A stretch of DNA of 64,000 nucleotides from Mytilinidion resinicola (lineage: Eukaryota; Ascomycota; Dothideomycetes; Mytilinidiales; Mytilinidiaceae): NCBI RefSeq assembly GCF_010093595.1, contig NW_022985444.1:1248654-1312653 (forward strand). Direction: 5' to 3'. Position numbers and translations under genes: made by a program. This document shows, one piece after another, positions 10,934-22,085 of this stretch. The notes below the pieces were generated by a model. It was not told where the DNA came from. It searched no databases and saw nothing but the letters and a program-made list of their open reading frames with translations. The stretch's first letter is position 1. Each line of letters starts with the position of its first letter.

Positions 10934-13651
10934 ATGCGCCAGCTCCGTAGCTTGCGTCGCCTCAATTATTTCTTCTCCAGCCCTTTTATTACCCCACCAG
11001 CACTCCGCATCCAAGCACGGAGCTTCAATTCGACCACTCCTACTTTCAAATTCCAAGTCGAAAAGAAAGACATCACCATGGCGCATCCAACAGTCACGAT
11101 GAAGGGCGCGCCCTTTGACAGAGCTGCCAGTGCGTCTCCAGGCCCGGTTAACTTGATTGACTCTGACAGGTTTACAGTGGAAACGCTCATGCGCCGCCGC
11201 CTGTTCTATACGCCTTCCTGCAAGTCACCAATATAACTATACGATCATTAGATTCTAATTGCCTGCAGTCGAAATATATGGAGGTGTTTCTGGTCTTGTG
11301 AGTCTTCTCCTTTCTTCACGCTCTAGAATGTATGCTAACTTGAGCGCAGTACGACTACGGCCCTTCTGGTGAGTCTACAGTACGAAATATATCAACGAGT
11401 AGCTAATATAGGTTGCAAGGGTGTGCGCTGCAAGCTAATATCGTGGATACATGGCGCAAGGAATTCGTTCTGGAGGAGAACATGCTGGAGGGTGAGTCAC
11501 AGAGGCTCTATACGAAGGACAAGGCTAACAGCTTTCAGTCGACTGCACTATGCTGACCCCTCATGAGGTCCTCAAGACATCCGGCCATGTGAGCACCTCC
11601 GCAAGGTTACTATATTGGGTCAACATTAACATGATGCCAAGGTGGACAAATTCGCGGACTGGATGACCAAAGACCCGAAAACTGGCGAGATATTCCGCGC
11701 GGATCATATCGTAGAGGAGATTCTGGAGGCTAGGCTCAAGGGTGACAAGGAGGCAAGAGGGCAGAAGGTGGACGACGAAGACAAGGAAGACCCCAAGAAA
11801 AAAAAGAAGAAGGTCAAGGTCATCAAGGCAGAGAGGCTTGATGATGCGCTTGTGAAAGAATACGAGGAGGTTCTCGCAAAGGTTTCGCCTTCAAGTACGA
11901 CTACACTACGTACGCTAACGATACCAACAGATCGATAATTACAATGGCGAGGAACTGGGCGAGCTCATCGAGAAGTACAACATCAGGAACCCGGCGAACG
12001 ATGGAGAGTTGGAGCCACCCAAGGCTTTCAACCTCATGTTCCAAACTTCAATTGGCCCATCTGCCAACTCCCCCGCGTACCTCCGACCTGAGACAGCACA
12101 AGGCCAATTCTTGAATTTCCAGAAGCTCCTCGAGTTCAACCAACAAGCTATGCCATTTGCCTCTGCATCTATTGGAAAATCGTTCCGTAATGAGATTTCG
12201 CCCAGAGCCGGCCTTCTGCGAGTCCGAGAATTCTTAATGGCGGAAATTGAGCATTTCGTTGATCCCCAGAGTGGCAAGAAGCACCCTCGGTTCGTCGAAG
12301 TCAAGGACGTTGAGCTAGAGCTGTTGAACCGAGAAGTTCAGCTATCTGGCAAGACTGTGAGTGTTAACGCCTTGGTTCATGGGTTGATTATGCTGAACAT
12401 TCTCTAGGACGTCAAGACCACACCTATTGGAGAGGCTGTTGAGAAGGGTGTAGTGGACAACGAGACGCTTGGCTACTTCCTCGCGCGTATTCAGCTGTTC
12501 CTGTTGAAGCTTGGTGTCGACAAGTCAAAGATCCGATTCCGACAGCATATGCGGAACGAGATGGCACATTACGCTGCAGACTGCTGGGATGCAGAACTTC
12601 TGACTAGTATGTCTCACGTTAACTCTACTCAAACAAGTGCTAATATTGCTTCAGGCTACGGCTGGATTGAATGTGTTGGCTGCGCTGATCGATCGGCGTA
12701 CGACCTCACTGTGCATGCGAAGCGAACCGGTGCTCCGCTTGTCGTGCGAGAGACGCTGAAAGAGCCTCTCCGGATAGAAGAGTGGCAAATTGACCTCGAC
12801 AAAAAGAAGTTTGGTCCCAAATTCAAGAAGGTATGAGCGCTGCCTAGATTATAAAATGACTATTAGTAATGATTTGCAGGACGGCAAAGCCGTAGAGGCT
12901 GCTATCGAGGCTCTAACCCAAGACGTGCGAGAAAAGCTGTCCCTAGAACTCAAGGAGAACGGCAAGATCACTGTAGAGGTAAGCGGTGTTGGTGATGGCA
13001 GGGTAGATGTGGGCAAGGATCTTGTCGCGATTGAAAAGCGGACCCGTGTGGAGTCCACGCGGGAGTACACGCCCAACGTCATTGTAAGTGGAGCCCATTT
13101 CCCTGCGTGTGTTCACGTCTCCGACACAACTAGGAACCGTCGTTTGGTATCGGCCGCATCCTGTACGCCCTGTGCGAACACGTGCACTGGACTCGCCCTG
13201 GAGACGAAGCAAGGGGTGTCTTGTCGTTCCCGCCTCTGATTGCGCCGACCAAGGTTCTCATCGTACCATTGTCAGCGCATCCGGACTTCCAGCCTCTGAT
13301 ACACGACCTGAGCAAGAAGCTCCGGACTCTGCGGATCTCCAGCCGGGTGGACAGCTCGAATGCGTCGATCGGCAAGCGATACTCCAGGAACGACGAGCTC
13401 GGGACGCCGTTTGGCGTGACGGTCGACTTCCAGTCGGTCAAGGACAAGACGGTATAGCCCTTATCTTGAGACAGTTGACAGGTTTTTCTGACAGCAATTA
13501 GTACACGCTCCGCGACAGGGACACGACGAAACAGGTCAGGGCAGGCGAGGACGCGATCTTGCAGGCGATCGTGAGTCTCACAGAGGGCGCGGAGTCGTGG
13601 GAGGACGTGGCCAAGCGGTTACCAGCCTTTGAGGGCCAAGAGGTGGACTAG
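10934..13651 (+). CDS. GRS1: glycyl-tRNA synthetase with likely alternative mitochondrial and cytosolic starts
   Basis: Thirteen exons: 10934-11129, 11178-11219, 11269-11297, 11350-11368, 11420-11491, 11539-11588, 11642-11881, 11931-12356, 12408-12606, 12655-12830, 12880-13083, 13134-13451, 13502-13651. From ATG 11078 the protein has 658 residues; from in-frame ATG 10934 it has 706. Class II motifs are clear: motif 1 region before [19 protein letters not shown] sequence, motif 2 FRNEISPR, motif 3 [10 protein letters not shown], and the C-terminal anticodon-binding domain. The 48-residue extension is rich in Arg and Ser with no acidic residues early on, like a matrix presequence. ATG 11078 has a strong context (CACCATGG), the upstream ATG a weaker one, fitting leaky scanning. 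Intron 2 has a GC donor (GCAAGT at 11220); frame demands it. Essential enzyme charging tRNA-Gly in cytosol and mitochondria. Confidence 0.95.
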
Positions 13652-15317
13652 ACGCGCTGGCACCGGTGCTTCCGCTCGCCGTACGAGTCCGTGGCATGGG
13701 TTTCTTAGGGTCGTGGTGTTGGACAGAGTTGGCACCTAGATAGAGCACCATGCAACGAAAGCGTTGGGCAGACAGTCTAGGCGGCTGATCTGCACCGCTC
13801 CCGTCCAGCTGAGATGCAGAACATGCCGTGCCGCTGCCGTTGCCGCTGTTGAACGCAATTCTCTGCCACGAACGCACGACATAGCCCATGACGTTAGCGC
13901 ATCTTCTACTCCTTTGGCTGGTATAACATGAGGTCTTGGACGGATCCCAGCTGCACCTCCCCTTTCACCGATCGCAGCCTCGCTCCGGGCCGAGCGGCAG
14001 CTGTCTCTGTCCTGCAGCCGTGCCGTCGTCCCCGTCCCTGTTCCTGGGCGCGGTGCCCCAATCGCGCGCGATGGCGACTGTTCCGGCGGTCCCGCTGGCC
14101 GTGATTTGAGGGCCAAAGTCAGTACTGGCCCAGCGACGGCGGCCCTGGCGATTGAGATCGGGACGACAAAGCATGGGGCCTGGTCCCGGCGTGTCCGCCG
14201 CGGACGGGGGAGGGGGAGGGGTATCGCGAGCACAACAGCGAGTGCGAACGGTCTTCGTGGCGCGACGGCTGGGCATGGGATGCAGCGGCGCGCTGGCACC
14301 GCAACCCTGCCTCGCTCCAGCAGGTCCCGAACGAGAGCTCCAGCAGCCTCCATGGCCCCGGGCACTGCTGTGGGCAAGCTGGCAAGCTGGACAGGGCGCC
14401 GGCTCGTCTTGTCTGCAGCAAAATCCTCCGCCTTCCGCCCGCGTCGCCCGCGTCGCCCGCGTCCCTCCCCCTCGAGCGGCGGCTGTCGACCCTTCTGTGC
14501 CCTCTCGCTGCTACCCGTGTGTCACCATCCGCCGCAGACAGCTGCCCCGGACGTGCATCTCTCAGAGCCGTTTTCTCTCCAGATAACGCGGCCTCATATT
14601 GCTCGCGCCTCGCGTTGCCGCACGGGGTCGCACTGCCCGCTGCTGCTCATCTACCCTGCGTCCACCGTTCTCCCCTGTCTCATGTCTCTCCTTCCTCCGT
14701 CTTCACGTGAATGATATGCTAGGCTTGCATGTATGCCGCCGAGCTTGCTGATCGCGGGCGCCTGGGACCTGGGTAACGGGTGATCCTTTGGATGCAGAGC
14801 GTGTTCTCCTGCTCGACGGGCTGTGCCATTCAATTCCTTGCATTTCGTGCATTTCCATTTTTCCAGTCCGCCCGTGTCTGTCTGGGGCTTCCCATCAGGA
14901 CTATCTGTCTCTGCATACAGCCTGAGAGTTTCTTTGCATGACCGCTCTTCTACACTCGTATCTATACAATCTACTCTGCATAACTCGCCATACCCTTTCC
15001 ATCATCCGGGACCAAGCAACGCCCAATATCGCCGACAAACGGAACCCTTCTCAGCCCGTACCTCGCCCGTCCAGGATCAGAACGAGCACCCTGCAGGCTA
15101 CAAGACGCAGCGCATCACGCAGCGTCGAATGCCTGCCCATCTACAGCTGCAAGTGTTATCGTTGGCTAGGAGCTTGTCGTCGCTCTAGTAAAATATAGTC
15201 TGTAGTGTCGCCAGACTTCGACGCCACCACGCTCCCACCTGTATACGCCGATCCTCGACGAACCGTGGAACTAGCTGCTTCCACCGACCGCCCTGTGGGA
15301 GCAGGCGACCCGCCGCC
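13652..15317. other. GC-rich intergenic region, no supported gene
   Basis: 1.7 kb between GRS1 and the methyltransferase gene. Several overlapping open frames of 100-213 codons on both strands (for example 13736-14377 and 14106-14714) reflect high GC content; none shows a recognisable domain. A short imperfect tandem of CGTCGCCCG units lies at about 14441-14465. The distal part must carry the methyltransferase promoter and 5' UTR. Confidence 0.5.
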
Positions 15318-17003
15318 ATGGAAGAGGATCCGCCACCAAAACCCGACAACCCGGCCAAGCCTCACACAGCCGCCGCCCCGTTGCGGGCGAGAGGGGATTC
15401 GAACTCGTCGAATGCGTCGTCAGGGTCCATGTAAGGCTGTTGTTCTTGGCTCTAGTTTAGCCCTGTTTTGTCCTGGCTCTACTGTCCTTGCGCTGAGGCT
15501 ATGTCTTACTTTTGTGTCATCTTCCCGCAGGCGACGATCCGAACCGACCACCACACCTTCATCTGAAATGTTGGAGAGTGCTAATATTTCCTGGCTAGTG
15601 TCTCGACCCGCACCCTCCAGTCTATCGACCTAACTACCGTGACGGAGAATGACCGAACCTACCCAGACGAGCATTACTTCATGCCCTGCGATGCGGTCGA
15701 GCAAGACCGACTGAGCATCCTTCATCGAGTCTACTTGGCCGCCCTTGGAGACAAGCTGACTACCGCACCAATCACCGCCGCTACCACTAGAATTCTAGAT
15801 GTTGGCGCTGGACCCGGCGATTGGGCTGTCAGCATCTCGGAACGCTTCCCATACGCGGAGGTAGTAGGGATTGACCTCACAATATGGGACGTCGAAGCCG
15901 TCGAAGCAGAGCGGCAAGGGGGTTACGGCGCCGGATCTGAGCGAGGCGTGCAATGGGAGATTGACGACCTAAACATATGGCGCGCAGATCCATTAAATCC
16001 AGAGCAAGAACCAGAAGTCTCCAAAACGATGGAAAGCCTAAAACTCTTCGGCGGCCCCGAAGGCGACCACGAAGGCCAAACCAACACCTCACAAACCGCC
16101 TCAACGAGAGCCGCCACTACAGCCATTACGGCAGAGGACAGCACGCCCCCAACAAGCTCTGAGATGCATATCCCATCTCTCACAATCAACACGTCCAATC
16201 AAAAAGGCAAAGGCAAAGCCCCAGATCTTCCTTCACCAACCCTCTCGCCCTCCCCGCCCCAAGCCGACCCCCCACCCACAAATCTCTACTCCCTAGAGCC
16301 ACAACCACCCCCTCCCGGCTGGAACTTCACCGAACCCTTCGACTACATCCACATCCGCGGCCTCAAGGGTGCCTTCTCCTCCTGGTCCGCCCTCTACGCC
16401 GAAGCCTACGCCAACCTCGCTCCGGGGGGATTGATCGAGGTGGTCGACTACAGCTTCGCGCCTCCAGATACACCAAATATTCTCAACCGCCCGTCAAATT
16501 CAAACTTCAGAGAAGGCCCCTTACCGCCCCCCTACGCCCACCCAACTCTCGCTCCTGGCGGCGGCCTCGCGCCCACCACCGCCTCCTCTCCCAACTTCGA
16601 AGCGTTCACTCACCTCTTCGAGTCCACCCGCCTCGCCTCCCTGCGCGCCGGGATCAATCTAGGCACCTTGCACTTAGACACGGATATGCTGCGGGCTGCA
16701 GGGTTTGTGGAAGTAAGAGCCACACAAGTCAACGTGCCGGTAGGCACGTGGCCGAGCGATGCGCGGCAGAAAGCGCTGGGGAAGCTCTTTGTGGTGTGTT
16801 TGATGGAGGGGTTCGAGAGCGTGTGCTTGAGGCTGTTAACGCGGCACGCAGGGTGGGGGAAGGAGGAGGTGCGGGAGCAGGTGGAGAAGGCGAAAAGGGA
16901 GGTTATGAGGGCGTGTGTAGGGGAGGGCGAGGGCGAGGGCGAGGTGGAGGGGTGGGTGGCGCCGTTTCGGTGGGTGGTGGGGAGGAAGGGGAGGGGGCGA
17001 TGA
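15318..17003 (+). CDS. LaeA-like SAM-dependent methyltransferase
   Basis: Two exons, 15318-15430 and 15599-17003, encode 505 residues. The start has context CGCCGCCATGG. The class I methyltransferase motif I is ILDVGAGPGD at residues 103-112, followed by an acidic strand-2 end (VVGIDL); the upstream tract (EHYFMPCDAVEQDRLSILHR) is the typical lead-in of fungal LaeA/TAM-type enzymes. A Pro/Ser/Thr-rich insert of about 100 residues (roughly 170-265) splits the Rossmann fold before the conserved FDYIHIRGL region. The C-terminus ends in Gly/Glu repeats coded by GAGGGC-like tandem sequence. The 168-nt intron is inferred from frame and a CTAAT branch plus CTAG acceptor; an internal GCAG acceptor would give an early stop. 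Relatives include regulators of secondary metabolism, but most are uncharacterised; the substrate is unknown. Confidence 0.85.
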
Positions 17004-17949
17004 GTGTAGTAGATTTGCGACCTGCTGGGGCCAGTCAGACGGCGGCGAGAGGGTTGCAGAGGTCAAGGTCAAAAGGGCTAATGTGTATGATATGACATTT
17101 ATGAGAAGTTTATGTGCACTATTTTGACGCTGCTTGTGGTGCTTTGGGGTATCTTTTTGAAGTATGAATGAGATGAAATTGCAGCATTTTGGGCAGCTGG
17201 TTGGCGAGCTAGGCCGCCCCAGATGGTGATAGAGGAGTGTATCTAGATTGCAATCTGCTCCATTCACGCTATGTTTCGAGCGCCACAAGCGGTTAGTAGA
17301 GATGAAGGGCTAATTGGGTACGATCGCCGCTAGCGAAAATTGTGGAAGTCTGATGCAACCTCCACTCCTCGTCCTCCCGTCATCATCAGGATTCGTAGAT
17401 GCTTAGACATATGTAAGTTAAGGAGAGAAGGCGTAGCTATACAGCTTTGATGACTAGCTTGAAGCGGTATTGTTGGGTAGGCGCACGTTGGTACTCTGGA
17501 AGGCGCTTCTGGATTTTCATTAATTAGGGCTTCTTTTCAATCTATTCAGCACGAAAATTCATCAAAGCTTCATCTTTTCCTCTTCTTAGCAATGATTACG
17601 TGCTTGCCTATGTTATGTCGCTCTGGCGGTTTCATTGCGAGGTAAAGGCTTTAACGACCGTTCACTTTCAGAACCTAGTCACGTGACTCTTTCACAGCTC
17701 AACGTCACTCCTGGAACTTTCTTCCCCCATGTGTACGCCTGGTTACCGTTGGCTGTAGTACCTAATCAAGCTATCGGGCCAGGCAAAGTGACGATTCTTG
17801 GCCACCGCCAGATTCACGAAAACTTGTCGGAGAACCACAGACGGTGGCGAGTCGAAGTGATTAGCTTGACATGGTACAGTATTCTGTCTCCACCGTCATC
17901 AGTCATCTATCACATATTTGCATCGAAAATAAATGTCACTGGGAACCTC
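17004..17949. other. intergenic region, nothing recognised
   Basis: Downstream of the methyltransferase gene. Short frames only, no domain, no repeat. The repeat array begins near the right edge. Confidence 0.45.
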
Positions 17950-18640
17950 TCGCTATTTGCTCCCTATCCCTTCCCGTAGTCATGTGTGTACACTGCGTTG
18001 TAGCCGCCTGTGGTGGCCCAGCGAGGTATGAGGCTTGCCAAAGCGATGAAATCCCGTCACTGCCAGATGTACGAAGCCCTATTGGAGGACTCCAAACAGT
18101 GTCAGATGCGTGCATCTTGGCCAACATCCCTGTTGGACTCTTCCGGGTCATCACATGCCTTTCGTAACACCTCCTTTTCGTCAGGCGGTTGCGCCGTGGC
18201 CCAATATCGCAACGGGTTTTCTTCCGACCTCCCCTTTCTCATTCCGAGGGTCATCTGTACACCTGTTTGGCACTGCCTGAGGTGTGTCGTCGAGGTATCA
18301 GGCCGTTCAAACCGATGGAATTCCATCATGACCCGATCTTCGAAAGCCTATCGGAGCACTCCAAGCAGCGCCAATTAGCTGTTATTTGCCCAACCTACCG
18401 ATGGGAATGCTCCAGGCTATCACATGCCCCTCCATTTCCCTTCCAGTGGTCATGTGTACACCTGTTTGGCACCGCATGAGGTTCCCTGTGGAGGTGTCAG
18501 GCCGTTCAAACCCGTCATGTTCCGGTCTGGGAGACCCTATTGGAGCACTCAATGCAGCGCCAAACACCTGTACACTGACGGACATCTCGGAATGGCTCGG
18601 AGTCGTGTAACTTGGACGTCCCTTTGACTGGCCGGTGACC
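17950..18640 (-). repeat. left array of degenerate repeats, inverted relative to the right array
   Basis: At least three diverged units are visible by eye. Each contains a TGTACACCTGTTTGGCAC-like block, a GAGGTATCAGGC block and a TATTGGAGCACTC-like block; the last recurs near 18079, 18350 and 18537, so spacing is about 190-270 bp. Read on the minus strand these blocks match the units at 19870-20600 (for example GGCACCTCATACAGTG and ATAGCTTTTCC tracts). Identity between units is partial. The array faces the small zinc-cluster gene at 19319. Confidence 0.7.
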
Positions 18641-18911
18641 TGCTCCCAGGAGGCCTCCTGACGGTGGTGTCACGTGATCAAAAGCAGAGTTCGAGCACCC
18701 CCTTTTGACTAGTCAATGACCTGCTCTTCCATATCAGACTACCATTCAGCGAACTGCTCTTCTTCATACAGGGCAGGCATCTGACTAGCCTGCCCCGTAT
18801 GTGCTGGTGGCCCTGTCGTCTACATAAGCTCGTCGCTGGTCTTCCTCCTCCCTCCCTCCTACACTCCACTTTTCCTCCTACAATACACCCCAACACCAAA
18901 GGCCTGTGGTG

Positions 18912-18945
18912 GCCAGGCGGTCTGGCTGCATAGCGGCCGCCTGGC
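18912..18945. promoter_or_regulatory. perfect 9-bp palindrome with CGG-N16-CCG triplets
   Basis: GCCAGGCGG at 18912-18920 is mirrored by CCGCCTGGC at 18937-18945 with a 16-bp spacer. Inverted CGG triplets are the classic site class for Zn2Cys6 dimers, and the next gene encodes such a domain. Binding is inference. Confidence 0.45.
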
Positions 18946-19060
18946 AGCGCAGCATGAAATTTTTCTCCCCGCCGCTCTTGAGATTTTCTGCCTATCCTAT
19001 CCCCAGCCCCCCGACTATTTCTCATGGAACGCGACAGAAAACTTTCCACGCCAAAACAAT

Positions 19061-19103
19061 AGCAGCCATCGCCTATTCAAATCAACAATAGGCGGTGGCT
19101 GCC
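19061..19103. promoter_or_regulatory. 17-bp inverted repeat (hairpin) in the promoter region
   Basis: AGCAGCCATCGCCTATT (19061-19077) pairs with AATAGGCGGTGGCTGCC (19087-19103), two mismatches and a 9-nt loop. It sits just upstream of the TATA-like tract. It could be an operator or simply a foldback remnant. Confidence 0.45.
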
Positions 19104-19318
19104 ACTCACTTCTGGTATATAGGGCTGGCCCGCCCTCGACTGTCTTCCTTCCTCAGCAAGAATTTTTCTTCCTGTCTCCTGTCTCATCATCACCATCTGT
19201 TCTGCGCTGCGCGCCCATCTCAACTTCGATTCTCCTTCACGTTTCCGTCCTATACAGCGCTGCGCGCTCCTTCAGACGTCATCAAACTTCATCAAAACCA
19301 TCCGAAACACCCTCCAAA

Positions 19319-19857
19319 ATGGCCCCTACTCGCGTCAAGCTTCTCCTCAAAGGCCACAATCACCCCTCCGACGCCATCCCCGCTGCCACCACCGAAACCG
19401 AGCTGAAGCACCCCAAGCCCGCTGTCATCTCCGGTCGCGTCACGAAGTCTTCCAAGAAGTCCCAGGTCCCTATTGCCTGCTCTTGCTGCCGCCAAGCCAA
19501 GGCTAGAGTAAGTCTGATTCCCACCCTGCTGCCAAAAGACACTGCTGACATGCGTGAAAGTGCTCTGGTGACCGCCCGACATGCACTCGATGCGCCAAAT
19601 CAGGCCTGAGCTGCGAGTACTTTGGCAATGCTGGGGAGACGCGCGAGGGTGCCCTGAAGCGTCAACTTGCCGAGGCAAACGAGAAGATCCGCCTGCTTGA
19701 ATCGAAGCCTGCTGCCAAGATGGAGGATCTCTGGGGGTACTTCAAGGGGCTGACTAGTACTGATCACTGCTTGACCGTCAGATGCAGCTCGTCCTTCGAG
19801 GACTTTGTCAGCATGATCGAGGCGGCGAAGCACCTCAAGGAGCTCAAGGAGGAGTAG
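19319..19857 (+). CDS. small solo Zn(II)2Cys6 DNA-binding protein
   Basis: Exons 19319-19507 and 19561-19857 with a 53-nt intron encode 161 residues. The zinc cluster spans about residues 54-84: a CSCC pair, basic RQAKAR, then C-SGDRPT-C-TR-C-AKSGLS-C, a complete six-cysteine set. The intron splits the cluster after KAR, a common position in this family. A short heptad-like helix (LKRQLAEANEKIRLLES) follows and could dimerise. There is no middle-homology or fungal transcription-factor domain; typical members have 500-900 residues. The C-terminal 60 residues are acidic and unrecognised. The gene lies between opposed repeat arrays with palindromes upstream. It is likely a nuclear DNA-binding protein, possibly a competitor or repressor form; target unknown. 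Confidence 0.8.
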
Positions 19858-19869
19858 GAGGGATGGGGG

Positions 19870-20600
19870 TTTGGGCTGGTTCCCAAGTATGTACTGTGGT
19901 TTGACAGTGTCTGAGGGTCTTCGATAGCTTTTCATCAATCAATATGCGATGAAACATCATCGTTTTGACTGACCTAATAACTGGCTGAGGCACCTCTTGC
20001 AGTGACAACCAAGTGTACACATAGCCCATATTCACATGATGTTTTCTCCCCTGAGCTGGTTCCCAGGTGTGTATATTGTGGTTTGGCATCGTCTGACGGT
20101 CCTCAGTAGCTTTTCCGACCTCTGAATTCAATGAAAATCCATGCTTTTGACTAACCTGATAGCTCGCTGGGGCACCTCATACAGTGACAACCCAGTGTGC
20201 GTATAGCCCGTATGCACATGGGTTCTTGAGTGTGTACTGTGGGGTGACGGCGTCTGGGAGTCCTCAATAGCTTTTCCGGCATCTAAAATCGACGAAACTT
20301 CGTCATTTTGACTCACCTGATGACTCGCCAGGGCACCTCATACAGTGGTAAGCAGGTGTACACATCGCTCATATGCACATATGATGTCAAGTGCGTACTA
20401 TGGGTTGACAGCGTCTGAGAGCCCTCGATAGCTTTTCCGACCTCTGAGTTCAATGAAAGTCATTCGTTTTGACCTGCTTGATAACTCGCTGGGCACCTCA
20501 AGCAGGTGTACACATCGCTCGTATTCCCATGATGTCTTCTCCCATGGGCTGGTACTCAAAGCAATACCATCAATATCATGACTCTGAAAATTGCTTCCTC
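19870..20600 (+). repeat. right array, gene-proximal repeat units
   Basis: Four to five diverged units start immediately after the gene. The block GTCTGAGNGTCCTC-ATAGCTTTTCC recurs near 19905, 20087, 20247 and 20409, spacing about 160-180 bp. Each unit also holds a CCTGATAACTCGCTGGGGCACCTCA-like block and a GTGTACACAT block. The same blocks occur inverted at 17950-18640. Confidence 0.75.
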
Positions 20601-22085
20601 AACCCGTTTGACGCCGTCTGACTGCCCCCATAGTGTTTCAAAATGGAAACACGTAATGTCAAGTTTGTGAGAGCGTATATTGAGGAGGGTTCTGGGGGTA
20701 TGGTGGTGCCTATTAGGCTGCTTTGCAAGACGCTAGAATACGTACACCGGTTTGAGAATTTCGAAACGGAAGGTAGAGTTATATACTCAATATAAGGCCT
20801 CAGGAAACTGCGTTTCAATGCTCGTGACACCGTCTGGCTGCCCCCATGGTGTTTCAAAAGTGAATTACATGATGTCAAGTTCGTGAGAGCGTATATTGAG
20901 GATGAGCTTGGGGCTGTAGTTGCCCCTACGAGGCTGCTTCGATGTGTTATGGCAGATTTCAGAACATTTGTATACGTACTACGAATGCGAGTGCTCAGGG
21001 GTGATACGTAAGGCAGTACACTCGATATCGGGCCTTTGAATATTACGTTTCAAGACCTTTGACACCGTTTGACTGCCTCCATGGTGCTGGGAAGGTTGAG
21101 ATACATGATGTAATGTTTTTGAGAGCGTATGTTGGGCACGGTCTTGGGAGTATGGTGGCCGCTATAAGGCTGCTTTGACCTATTAAGGTGAATATCAAAA
21201 CAATCCCGTAACTGCACTAGAGATGAGAGTACTCAGGACAGTACATAAGGCAGAACACTCAATAGCAGGCCTCTGGAATCTACTTTTCAAGGTCCCTGGC
21301 ATCGTTTGGGTGCCCCTGTGAGGTCGTAAGCCATCTACATAAGATGTAAAGATCGCCCCAGTGTACATTAGACGTACTTTTAGGAGTATAGACGCGGTTA
21401 CGAGGCTATTTCAACGCGTTATGGTGAATATCAAAACGACCATAAGTGTGCTACGGATGAGAGTGCTTAGGACGGTACGTAAGGCAGTACACTCGATCTT
21501 AGGCGTCTAGATAGTACATTTCAAAGGCCCTGGTACCGTTAGAGCGCCCCTGTAAGATCATAAATCATCTGCATACAATGTAAAGATCTCTTAAGCGCAT
21601 ATTAGGCATGGTTTTTTGAGGGTAGACGGGGTTACGAAGCTTCTTCAATGATTCTAAATGAACAGCAGTATGCTAGTACGCGTTCTCTAAATTGAGGTGT
21701 TCGGAACAGAACGTACGGCACTGCAATCAATATTGATCATCTGGAGATTACGTTTCAAGGTCGCTGACAATGTTTGAGTGCCCCTGTGAGGTTGTAAGTC
21801 GTCTACATAGGATGTAAAGATCGCTCCAGTGTACATTAGACGTAAATTTGGGGGTATGGACGCGGCCACGAGGCTTCTTCGATGCTCCGAGATGAACAGC
21901 AGTGTGCTAGTATGCATCCTCTGGATTTGAATGTTCGAAACAGAACGTACGGCAGTATACTCAGTATTGGGCCTATGGAAATTACACTCCGATGCCCTTG
22001 ACACCGTTTGAGTACCCCCGTAAGGTCGTAAATCATCTACATAGGATGTAAAGATCGCTCCAGCATATATCAGGATGCATTTTTG
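20601..22085 (+). repeat. satellite-like tandem array, period about 235 bp
   Basis: The block TTTGACACCGTCTGACTGCCCCC-like recurs near 20607, 20829, 21062, 21299, 21534, 21769 and 22002, giving spacings of about 222, 233, 237, 235, 235 and 233 bp. Each unit continues with a GATGTAAAGATCGCTCCAG-like block, a TATTAGGCAT-like block and a CGAGGCTNCTTCGATG block. The units look like longer relatives of the gene-proximal ones, since the GTCTGA/GCCCC core is shared. No transposase or reverse transcriptase frame is present. Confidence 0.8.

Larger units (their letters stand above)
18641..19318 (+). promoter_or_regulatory. upstream region of the solo zinc-cluster gene
   Basis: Non-repetitive island between the left array and the gene. 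Two palindromes are listed separately. A TATATAGG tract at 19116-19123 lies about 200 bp before the ATG, followed by pyrimidine-rich sequence typical of fungal core promoters. Two related TTTGACT...GACCTGCTC blocks lie at about 18620 and 18705. Confidence 0.5.

Noticed and set aside
13736..14714. Overlapping long frames in GC-rich sequence (213 and 202 codons)
   Set aside because: Both strands are open at once, there is no domain, and amino-acid composition follows GC content.
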